Of a stretch of 6,236 bases of DNA, positions 1 through 6,236 are shown piece by piece (position 1 is the stretch's first letter; each line of letters starts with the position of its first letter). The position numbers and the translations under genes are program-made. The stretch covers positions 1-6,236 of the forward strand of contig CAYYQW010000134.1 of assembly GCA_964472505.1 (NCBI GenBank). Direction: 5' to 3'. A model generated the notes under the pieces. The model saw nothing but the letters and a program-made list of their open reading frames with translations. It made no database searches and had not been told where the DNA came from. The DNA comes from JAYEIA01 sp964472505. GTDB lineage: Bacteria > Bacteroidota > Bacteroidia > Bacteroidales > JAADGE01.

Positions 1-131
1 GCCTGCATTCTTAATCGAAGAAACATTTTTTGCAAATCATAGCTTTCGTAGAGCCTGTGAATCAAAATAATGTGAATATTAATAAAATGCCTAATTCAAA
101 AAAATGTTTACACTATTATTTATCTTTCATC

Positions 132-160
132 TTTTTTTAAACAAGTATTTTGTAAATTTG
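132..160 (+). promoter_or_regulatory. Probable promoter of fmt (Bacteroidota type)
   Basis: TAAATTTG at 153-160 is an exact match to the TAnnTTTG -7 element used by the primary sigma factor of Bacteroidota. A T-rich stretch (132-138) lies where the -33 element is expected, but the TTTG core of that element is not clear. Transcription would begin some 5-8 bases downstream, giving a leader of about 20 bases before the ATG at 186. The leader has no purine-rich Shine-Dalgarno sequence, which is usual in this phylum. The -7 match is seen directly; promoter activity is inferred. Confidence 0.5.
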
Positions 161-185
161 CTTATTCATATACATTTAAAATTTT

Positions 186-1160
186 ATGTTGAAAAAGCGA
201 AGTGAATATAAAATTATATTTTACGGAACCCCCGATTTTGCAGTTGAGAGCTTAAAGGCTTTGCATGCGGCCGGTTTTAATTTGCAAGCTGTAGTTACCG
301 TAGCTGATAAGCCGGCCGGGCGTGGACGAAAGCTTCAAAAATCAGCCGTTAAGAAATATGCCGAAGCCAATAATATACCGGTTTTTCAGCCAAAGAACTT
401 AAAATCACCCGATTTTCATGCCAAACTCAAAGCTCTGCAGCCGGATTTGCAGGTGGTGGTTGCTTTCAGAATGCTTCCCGATACCGTTATAGAGGCCGCC
501 AAAGACGGAACCATAAACCTTCATGCCTCTTTGCTTCCGCAGTTTAGAGGCGCCGCGCCCATAAATCATGCCTTAATGCAGGGCGAAAAGAAAACCGGTG
601 TAACAACTTTTTTTATTGACTCAAAAATTGATACCGGAGCCATAATCGGACAAAAAACAACCGGCATACAACCCAATGATACCGCAGGCAGTCTTCACGA
701 TAAGTTGATGGTAACCGGTGCCCTACTTTTGACCGAAACTGTTGATAACATCATGTACGGTCAGGCAGAGTCAAAACCTCAGGAAATGTTAATTCGGGGA
801 AACGAATTAAAAAAAGCTCCGAAAATTTATAAAGAAAATTGCTATGTTAATTTTGATCAGGATTATCGGCGAGTTTATGATTTTATACGCGGCTTGACAC
901 CCTATCCGGCGGCGCGTATTCGTATTAGGCATAAAAGTTCGGGCGATATTTTGGAGTGTCTGTTATTGAATGTCCAAGCGCAAAAAGAATCGCATGAGCA
1001 TAAGACCGGCAGTTTTGTTTCCGATAACAAACGTTTTTTTAAGATTGCGGCTCAAAATGGCTTTATTGAAGTATTAGATATTAAAGCAGAAGGAAAAAAA
1101 GCCATGGACATAAAAAGTTTTTTAAACGGATTTGATTTATCTGCTTATGTTTTGGAATAA
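186..1160 (+). CDS. fmt: Methionyl-tRNA formyltransferase
   Basis: This cytoplasmic enzyme transfers the formyl group of 10-formyltetrahydrofolate to the amino group of methionyl-tRNA(fMet), making the initiator tRNA for bacterial translation. The 324 residues fit the usual family length of about 310-325. The N-terminal Rossmann-type formyltransferase domain (about 8-190) opens with IIFYGTPDFA (10-19). It carries the catalytic triad of the family: Asn111 and His113 in NLHASLLPQFRGAAPIN (111-127) and Asp149 in KIDTGAII (147-154). A C-terminal OB-like tRNA-binding domain follows (about 212-324), with KAPKIYKEN (210-218) and GLTPYPAARI (236-245). The ATG at 186 leaves only a short basic extension before the first strand and sits 25 bases after a good -7 element. 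All key residues are present and no frame disruption is seen. The phosphatase gene starts 34 bases after the stop, so the two are probably one transcript. Confidence 0.96.
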   Translation: MLKKRSEYKIIFYGTPDFAVESLKALHAAGFNLQAVVTVADKPAGRGRKLQKSAVKKYAEANNIPVFQPKNLKSPDFHAKLKALQPDLQVVVAFRMLPDTVIEAAKDGTINLHASLLPQFRGAAPINHALMQGEKKTGVTTFFIDSKIDTGAIIGQKTTGIQPNDTAGSLHDKLMVTGALLLTETVDNIMYGQAESKPQEMLIRGNELKKAPKIYKENCYVNFDQDYRRVYDFIRGLTPYPAARIRIRHKSSGDILECLLLNVQAQKESHEHKTGSFVSDNKRFFKIAAQNGFIEVLDIKAEGKKAMDIKSFLNGFDLSAYVLE

Positions 1161-1194
1161 ATTTTGTTACTTTTACATCATATACCGAAGATTG

Positions 1195-3489
1195 ATGAAA
1201 ACAAAAATATCCTTTTATCTCCTCCTTACCGTCAGCTTTTTGTTTGGCCATTTAGATTTGAATGCGCAAAGCACAAATATCGACAGTACCGTAACGGCTT
1301 TACAAGCCTTGCCCGATGATACGGCAAAAGTGCGCTTGATTAATGAGTTTTTGTGGGACAATATTTTTTCGGGTATTCAACCGAAATTAGTTGATTTGGG
1401 CGAGCGCAACATTCAGCGAGCTAAAAAGCTGCTGGATTATTCCGGTGCAGGAACCGCAGCCAAAAATACGGCCGCTTTTTTCTATTACGGAGGCGATTAC
1501 AGTGCCGCCGAAGCGTATTATAAAACAAGCCTCAAACTCTACCAACAGGCCGAAGACCTTAAAGGAATTGCTGCTGCCAACCAGAATCTGGGAAACATAT
1601 ATTCACAACGCGGTAATTGGAAACAAGCTTTGGATTACTATTTTGAGAGCTTGAAAAGTTACGAAGCTATTGATGAACAAGGCGGTATTGCCCGCGTTTT
1701 AGATGCCATAGGGAATGTGTACAATGCCTCATCCAACGTTGCCGGCAGTACGGATCAGGATTTGGTCCGGAAAGCTTTGGACTATTATCACAGAGCGTTG
1801 GAGGTGAAGAAAAAAATGAATAACGAAAGAGGGCTTATTGCCTCTTATTTGTACATTGGGGATATGTTTTTTACTTCCATGACCGATTCCGTGAAAATCC
1901 TTCAAGACTCGGCAGAAATTGCTCAAAAAGAATTGGTTATACAACAGCAAGGCGATTCGGCTTTATTTTATTTTATGAAAGCCAAAAAACTGAATGAGAT
2001 ATATCAAAACCCACAATTTGAGGGTATGCTTAGCGACGGTATTGCTGAAGTCTTTTTAAATAAGCAAGCCTATGACAGTGCATATACCTATTATAAAAAT
2101 GCTTTGAAGGCTAAAGAACAAATGGGTAATGCCTTTGGTATTGCTTCTACAAAGTACTATCTGGGAAACTTTTTTTATGAGACCGGGCGGATTGATTCGG
2201 CTCTTATTTATTATAACGACGCTTTGGATATTGCGCAAAATATTAATGCGGGGCAAGTTGAGCGATCTATTTCCATGGCGCTGGGTAATATATACATGGA
2301 CGAAGGAAAATTTGAGCAATCAGCCAATTTCTATCGTAACTTCATTAGTTTAAACGACTCCCTGCAAAACGAGGAAAACACACGCCGCATGACCCAACTT
2401 GAGATGCAGTACGAGTTTGACAAAAAAGAAAAAATACGTGAAGAACAAGCTAAGCGGCAAAGGGTGATTCTCTATTTTTTTATTGCCGGTTTTCTGTTGA
2501 TGGTGCTTATGGCATTACTTATTTTCAGAAGTTACCGTGTGAAGCAGAAAGCCAACCGCATGTTAGAAGAGAAAAATCTGGAAATTTCCCAGAAAAATGT
2601 CATGCTTAACCGGCAGAATGAAGAAATTGAAGCCCAGAGAGATGAAATTGAGAGTCAGCGCGACTTTGTAATTACGCAACGCGATAAAATAGCCGAACAA
2701 AATAAGAATATTACCGACAGCATTGTTTACGCACAGCGCATACAGCAAGCCGTGTTGCCGCCCGAAAGTTTTATCAGGTCCCTCTTGCCCGATCATTTTA
2801 TTTTATTTAAACCGCGTGATATTGTCAGCGGAGACTTCTATTGGGCCGGCCGGCGCGATGATAAAATCGTAATTACTGCTGCTGATTCCACCGGCCACGG
2901 TGTTCCCGGAGCATTTATGAGTTTACTCGGGGTTTCTTTCTTAAATGAAATTATCAGTGAATTTAACGGCCAAGAATTAAAGCCGCATGAAATCTTAAAC
3001 CGCCTGCGAACGAAAATTAAAACATCACTACGCCAAACCGGTGAAGCCAAAGAATCGAAAGACGGTATGGATATGGCACTTTGCGTTATTGACCCCGAGA
3101 CCAATGAACTGGAATATGCCGGTGCCAATAATTCCATGTTGCGTGTCAGAAACAATGAACTTACAAAATTTAAAGCCGACAGAATGCCGGTGGGCGTTCA
3201 CTACCGTGATGAGCAATCTTTTAAAACGCAAAGCATTAACGCCCAAGCCGGAGATGTGTATTATATCTTTTCCGACGGCTATGTGGATCAATTTGGCGGT
3301 AAAAAAGGCCGAAAATTTATGCTGCCGCGTTTCAAAGAACTGATTCTTGAAAACCATCATAAGCCAATGGCTCAGCAAAAAGAAATTTTTGATAAAACCA
3401 TTGAGGAATGGAGAAACCACCCAAGTACTTCTCTAAATGAGCCGCACGAGCAGTTGGACGATATATTGGTAATTGGCTTCAAAATTTAA
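1195..3489 (+). CDS. TPR-repeat transmembrane SpoIIE/PP2C-family serine phosphatase
   Basis: The 764-residue protein looks like a one-piece envelope receptor. In order: a signal peptide (1-24, probable cleavage LNA|QS); about six or seven TPR-like helix pairs (about 87-390; for example GIAAANQNLGNIYSQRGNW and STKYYLGNFFYETGRIDSA); one membrane helix (424-444) followed by basic RSYRVKQK; a Glu/Gln-rich coiled coil (about 448-505); the linker DSIVYAQRIQQAVLPP (508-523); and a SpoIIE-type PP2C domain (about 530-764). Metal-binding acidic motifs are present: SGDFYW (Asp547), ADSTGHGVPGAFMS (Asp564), KDGMDMAL (Asp623/Asp626) and FSDGYVDQFGG (Asp694/Asp698), so the enzyme should be active. Topology puts the TPRs in the periplasm and the phosphatase in the cytoplasm. 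Family members dephosphorylate Ser/Thr on partner-switch proteins; no such partner is encoded in this window, so the substrate is unknown. In-frame ATGs at 1132 and 1147 overlap fmt and would put extra residues before the signal peptide, so 1195 is preferred. Confidence 0.9.
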   Translation: MKTKISFYLLLTVSFLFGHLDLNAQSTNIDSTVTALQALPDDTAKVRLINEFLWDNIFSGIQPKLVDLGERNIQRAKKLLDYSGAGTAAKNTAAFFYYGGDYSAAEAYYKTSLKLYQQAEDLKGIAAANQNLGNIYSQRGNWKQALDYYFESLKSYEAIDEQGGIARVLDAIGNVYNASSNVAGSTDQDLVRKALDYYHRALEVKKKMNNERGLIASYLYIGDMFFTSMTDSVKILQDSAEIAQKELVIQQQGDSALFYFMKAKKLNEIYQNPQFEGMLSDGIAEVFLNKQAYDSAYTYYKNALKAKEQMGNAFGIASTKYYLGNFFYETGRIDSALIYYNDALDIAQNINAGQVERSISMALGNIYMDEGKFEQSANFYRNFISLNDSLQNEENTRRMTQLEMQYEFDKKEKIREEQAKRQRVILYFFIAGFLLMVLMALLIFRSYRVKQKANRMLEEKNLEISQKNVMLNRQNEEIEAQRDEIESQRDFVITQRDKIAEQNKNITDSIVYAQRIQQAVLPPESFIRSLLPDHFILFKPRDIVSGDFYWAGRRDDKIVITAADSTGHGVPGAFMSLLGVSFLNEIISEFNGQELKPHEILNRLRTKIKTSLRQTGEAKESKDGMDMALCVIDPETNELEYAGANNSMLRVRNNELTKFKADRMPVGVHYRDEQSFKTQSINAQAGDVYYIFSDGYVDQFGGKKGRKFMLPRFKELILENHHKPMAQQKEIFDKTIEEWRNHPSTSLNEPHEQLDDILVIGFKI

Positions 3490-3560
3490 TTGACTTAGAG
3501 CTGTGAGTATTACAGACGCTTATATTAGCTGCAAGCATTTATTATTTGCATTGATAAGCG

Positions 3561-3588
3561 CAGACTCCCGGGGTATTTTCGGAGACTG
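3561..3588. repeat. Imperfect inverted repeat, 8-bp arms
   Basis: CAGACTCC (3561-3568) pairs with GGAGACTG (3581-3588), with one A-A mismatch in the arm and a 12-base loop. The overlapping palindrome CCCGGG lies at the loop edge. No T-tract follows, so it is not a typical terminator. An alternative pairing of GACTC (3563-3567) with GAGTC (3588-3592) is also possible. Confidence 0.45.
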
Positions 3589-3612
3589 AGTCCTTCGACT
3601 GCTGCTATTATT

Positions 3613-3635
3613 AAATTCGGCCTTCGCCGGCTTTT
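3613..3635 (+). terminator. Possible weak terminator hairpin
   Basis: CGGC (3618-3621) and GCCG (3626-3629) form a short GC stem around a CTTC loop. AAA (3613-3615) before it and TTTT (3632-3635) after it could extend the stem and act as a short T-tract. It lies about 125 bases after the phosphatase stop codon, which is far for an intrinsic terminator. The stem has only four pairs and the T run is short, so this is a tentative call. It is the best terminator-like structure found downstream of that gene. Confidence 0.3.
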
Positions 3636-3680
3636 GACTCATCACATTTTGCTTATTATTGATTGTATTTTCAAAACCGA

Positions 3681-3704
3681 CGGCTTTTGCTTTCCCGAAA
3701 GCCG
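3681..3704. repeat. Perfect 7-bp inverted repeat
   Basis: CGGCTTT (3681-3687) is exactly complementary to AAAGCCG (3698-3704), with a 10-base loop that can itself fold (GCTTT/AAAGC). No T-run follows on the + strand, so it is not a + strand terminator. On the minus strand TCGGTTTTG follows the stem, which would make a weak terminator for leftward transcription, but no leftward gene is recognised here. It may belong to the same structured element as the two hairpins to its left. Confidence 0.45.
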
Positions 3705-3759
3705 GCTGCAACCATATATCATACCTTTAAGTCTAAAAATAAGACCCACTCGTCAAAAG

Positions 3760-3794
3760 TTTTTTAACGCTTATTAACAAATTTCGTATTTTTA
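3760..3794 (+). promoter_or_regulatory. Candidate promoter of the beta-helix protein gene
   Basis: TATTTTTA (3787-3794) matches the Bacteroidota -7 element TAnnTTTG at every fixed position except the last. TTTTTTAA (3760-3767) lies 19 bases upstream, about the right distance for a -33 element. The -7 box ends 28 bases before the ATG at 3823, close to the 25 bases seen at fmt. The overlapping TATCTTCA (3793-3800) is a weaker alternative. The AT-rich background makes chance matches likely, so confidence is low. Confidence 0.3.
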
Positions 3795-3822
3795 TCTTCA
3801 AATTCTCAAAAAATTAAACGTT

Positions 3823-6236
3823 ATGAAAAAATTAATACAATTATTGGCTGTGCTTTTTTTGGCGACAGTCAACATTCAATTTGCAGAAGCTCAACCCCTT
3901 TCGGGTCAATATACCATTGATCCGACAGGCGACTATGCGAGCTTCACTGATGCTTTTCTTGACCTTCAAATGAATGGTCTGGAAGGTGATGCAGAATTTA
4001 TTGTAACCGAGGATACTTACAGCGAAACACTTGATGTTAGCTTAACTGCTTCGGAATACAGTGTTACTTTTAAGCCCAATCCTTCAAATACCGAAGACGT
4101 AATTATTCAATCCGCAGCAGATTATGTGGTAAACATTATATCGGCTCAAAATATGAGTTTTGAAGGCATACATTTTAAAAATATTGCAACCGATCCCCAA
4201 CCGCCGGCCAATGTGATCTTTTTCGAGCCCGGTACTACCCAAACAAAAAATATATCCTTTACCGGCTGTACTTTTACCGGTTATAATTTCCCCCCCCTTT
4301 CTGATGCCACGGATAAAGAACTTATTCTGTCTGCTCTCCCGACTATCGACCAATTCATGCCCGACAGCCTTTTGTTTGATAATTGCCAATTTGTAAACGG
4401 CGAAGGAGCTGTTAAATTTAAGGGAGAAGAAGGTTTCACAGGTTCCTATGTGAAAATAATGAACAGTGAGTTCACAAACTTTTTTTCCGTAGCTTTTATT
4501 TCGGAATATTATGATTCGGTATCGCTTTCCGGCAATACTTTTGACTGGAAACAGGGCGATGCATCGGTGTTTCCGGTTAAAATCTATTACGGCAACACTA
4601 TCGAAATTATTGATAGTGAGATGATTGGAGACTTTAATTCCGAAAATGATTTCACTGGTATTAAAATTGATTATTCCGAACAAATTACAGTCAGTAAAAA
4701 CAAAATAGATGTGAATTTTACCGGTGAAAACGGAAATGCTGTCGGAATTCGTTTTGGATTTGATACATTGGTTGATGTCAGCAATAACTATATTCGATTG
4801 AACAGTAATGATTCAAATACCGGTATAAGGTTTTTGGATGTTACAGACAATATATCTGTCAGCAATAACATGATTATAGCCTATTCTGAAAGTGAAAATT
4901 CAATGGAGGCTGACGGAATCAATATTTCTTTGGGAGAATCGGCGGCAAATATTGATCTAACTTATAATTCGATAAGCATTCCCAAAGGATCCGGAAGCGC
5001 ATTGGTTTACTCAAATATGATGATGATGGGCACAATAAATATATACAATAATATATTTACGAATAACTCGGATTCTCCTGTTATGACTTTAGATGCCGAT
5101 ACTGATAATTTCAACTCTAACTATAACATATTTGCTACCGGAAGTAATGTGCTTATTGAGAATCCCTTTAATGATCAATTTTCTGATAAACTGTCCAATT
5201 GGCAGACATTTAACGGGGATGATATGAATTCTTTTCAAGTGAATCCGCAATTCATTGATCCGATGAGCAATTTACACCTGAAACCATTAAATCCGGCCGA
5301 GGGGCGAGCCATGTCCATTACCGAAGTTTCCAATGATTTTGACGGTCAAGTCAGAAATACGGAAAGCCCGGATATCGGTGCGGATGAAGGCAATTTTGTC
5401 TTGCTTGATTTTATTGTGGACGCCGGACCCAATCAAACAGCATGTTCGGATGTTTATAACTTGCAGGCCACAGACCCGACTCCGGCTACAGGGGAATGGT
5501 CTGTTGTAAAAGGCGATGCAGTTATTCAGAACATCGCTGATCCCTCAACCCAAATTACGAATGTTGCCCCGGGTGAAAATATTTTCAGATGGTCCGTTAC
5601 CGACGGATCTCATACGGCATTCGATCAGCTAGTTATTTTTAATCAACAGCCCATAGCCGATGCCGGTGAAGATGTCGGTCTATATTTGGATGATCTCGCC
5701 GGAGTTTATCCCTCTGTAACACTTGAAGCCGTATTTGACAACGAGTCGGATGAAAATTTTGGAGGTCTCTGGGAAATCGTCAGCCCAATCGGAACCCTTG
5801 AATTGAGTAATCCGGTTGCATCTTCCCTGACCGTAACCGGTTTGGAACAAGGCATTCATACCTTAAGCTGGACTGTTACTTATTATGGAGATCCGGAATG
5901 CAGCAATTCTGATGAGCTAAATATTGTAGCCGGTCACAGCTTTGTCTCTGATCCGCCGGATGAAAATGAGTACAACTGGGATGATCCCACATTTTGGGAT
6001 CTCGGGCAAGTACCGGGTGCCAATGATTCGGTAACCGTTTTTGGCTCCAATCTTTCGGTTAAGGGAACGGCAGCCCAATGTAACCAATTAGTAATAGGAA
6101 GCGGGACGGAGTTTAATATAGAGGGCGACGGTAAAGCCAACGGTTCATTAAGCACACAAGGTTTATTTATAGAGCAATCAGCCGTGAAATTTAAAAATGC
6201 CAAAGGTGATGCCAATGTAAGGGTAGGTTCCGGCGG
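3823..6236 (+). CDS. Secreted parallel beta-helix protein with PKD-like modules (3' end outside window)
   Basis: The frame is open from ATG 3823 to the window edge: 804 complete codons, no stop. It starts with a signal peptide (1-23, probable cleavage AEA|QP). SGQYTIDPTGDYASFTDA (27-44) resembles the lead-in of many Bacteroidota beta-helix proteins. About twelve Asn-rich right-handed beta-helix rungs follow (about 100-440; SLLFDNCQF, DVSNNYI, SVSNNMI, NIYNNIF). The helix domain closes with NPQFIDP (474-480), LHLKPLNPA (484-492) and PDIGADE (516-522). Next come two Ig/PKD-like modules (about 530-610, opening VDAGPNQTACSD, and 610-703), then a module starting YNWDDPTFWDLGQVPGANDSV (split at 717-736). 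The architecture suggests an exported surface or adhesion protein, perhaps ending in a type IX sorting domain beyond the window; this is inference. No catalytic residues are recognised. Each PKD-like module seems to keep one cysteine (Cys541, Cys693). Confidence 0.88.
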   Translation, partial: MKKLIQLLAVLFLATVNIQFAEAQPLSGQYTIDPTGDYASFTDAFLDLQMNGLEGDAEFIVTEDTYSETLDVSLTASEYSVTFKPNPSNTEDVIIQSAADYVVNIISAQNMSFEGIHFKNIATDPQPPANVIFFEPGTTQTKNISFTGCTFTGYNFPPLSDATDKELILSALPTIDQFMPDSLLFDNCQFVNGEGAVKFKGEEGFTGSYVKIMNSEFTNFFSVAFISEYYDSVSLSGNTFDWKQGDASVFPVKIYYGNTIEIIDSEMIGDFNSENDFTGIKIDYSEQITVSKNKIDVNFTGENGNAVGIRFGFDTLVDVSNNYIRLNSNDSNTGIRFLDVTDNISVSNNMIIAYSESENSMEADGINISLGESAANIDLTYNSISIPKGSGSALVYSNMMMMGTINIYNNIFTNNSDSPVMTLDADTDNFNSNYNIFATGSNVLIENPFNDQFSDKLSNWQTFNGDDMNSFQVNPQFIDPMSNLHLKPLNPAEGRAMSITEVSNDFDGQVRNTESPDIGADEGNFVLLDFIVDAGPNQTACSDVYNLQATDPTPATGEWSVVKGDAVIQNIADPSTQITNVAPGENIFRWSVTDGSHTAFDQLVIFNQQPIADAGEDVGLYLDDLAGVYPSVTLEAVFDNESDENFGGLWEIVSPIGTLELSNPVASSLTVTGLEQGIHTLSWTVTYYGDPECSNSDELNIVAGHSFVSDPPDENEYNWDDPTFWDLGQVPGANDSVTVFGSNLSVKGTAAQCNQLVIGSGTEFNIEGDGKANGSLSTQGLFIEQSAVKFKNAKGDANVRVGSG

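Larger units (their letters stand above)
3490..3822. other. Intergenic region with a hairpin-dense central island
   Basis: This 333-base gap separates the phosphatase and beta-helix genes. The outer parts (3490-3560 and 3711-3822) are AT-rich. The centre (about 3561-3710) is more GC-rich and holds three separate inverted repeats, listed individually. It also has a 9-base direct repeat CGGCTTTTG (3628-3636 and 3681-3689), GCCGGC in two places (3626-3631 and 3701-3706), and a TGAGTC/GACTCA pair (3587-3592 with 3636-3641). A minus-strand frame of 63 codons (3711 down to 3520) is open across the whole island, but it resembles no family I recognise. The island could be a terminator region, an interspersed palindromic element or the remains of a gene; the sequence alone does not decide. 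Confidence 0.6.

Noticed and set aside
1..70. Possible gene ends at the left edge: a + strand frame with stop at 68-70, and a minus-strand ATG at 24-26 open to the edge.
   Set aside because: Each gives only about 9-22 residues with no recognisable motif, too little to call a gene.
1132..1194. Upstream in-frame ATGs (1132, 1147) that would lengthen the phosphatase by 21 or 16 residues.
   Set aside because: They overlap the end of fmt and place a run of aromatic residues before a normal signal peptide that begins exactly at 1195.
3028..3420. Minus-strand open frame of 130 codons, with another at 2838-3155.
   Set aside because: Both are antisense to the well-supported SpoIIE/PP2C domain and show no motifs of their own.
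4084..4683. Minus-strand open frame of 199 codons.
   Set aside because: It lies entirely antisense to the beta-helix gene, whose signal peptide, rungs and domain motifs are clear. The antisense translation shows no recognisable family.
4776..4869. Direct repeat TGTCAGCAATAAC (4776-4788 and 4857-4869), considered as a recombination or regulatory repeat.
   Set aside because: Both copies encode VSNN in frame, 27 codons apart, at the same position of two beta-helix rungs, so protein periodicity explains them.
5017..5028. Four ATG codons in tandem, considered as a trinucleotide repeat or internal start.
   Set aside because: They read in frame as four methionines within the beta-helix. The repeat is short, and there is no promoter-like or domain boundary evidence for a second start.
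5934..6215. Minus-strand open frame of 93 codons near the right edge.
   Set aside because: It is antisense to the W-rich module of the beta-helix protein and is explained as a shadow frame.

Overview
The window reads as a chromosomal segment from a member of the Bacteroidota. The support is: an Fmt with the wording typical of that phylum (VVAFRMLP, NLHASLLPQFRGAAPIN, GVTTFFID); a TPR plus SpoIIE-type phosphatase fusion of a kind common there; a secreted beta-helix protein with PKD-like modules like those exported by type IX secretion; start codons without a clear Shine-Dalgarno sequence; and a TAnnTTTG promoter element ahead of fmt. Genus cannot be told from the sequence.

Layout: 1-185 is AT-rich leader sequence with a likely promoter. 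fmt (186-1160) encodes methionyl-tRNA formyltransferase. After 34 bases comes a 764-residue membrane receptor-phosphatase (1195-3489): signal peptide, periplasmic TPR array, one membrane helix, coiled coil, and cytoplasmic SpoIIE/PP2C domain. A 333-base gap (3490-3822) has a central part that is more GC-rich and hairpin-dense than the rest. From 3823 to the right edge a long reading frame runs without a stop: an exported parallel beta-helix protein followed by at least two Ig/PKD-like modules and the start of another beta-rich module. Its 3' end is outside the window.

All three genes are on the + strand. fmt and the phosphatase are probably co-transcribed, although they have no obvious common function: one formylates initiator tRNA, the other looks like an envelope sensor that dephosphorylates an unknown cytoplasmic partner. 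The beta-helix gene probably has its own promoter. No mobile element, CRISPR array, tRNA or rRNA was seen. I do not see a clear new multi-gene system here. The points most worth a second look are the structured intergenic island, an eight-C tract inside the surface-protein gene, and the orphan receptor-phosphatase.
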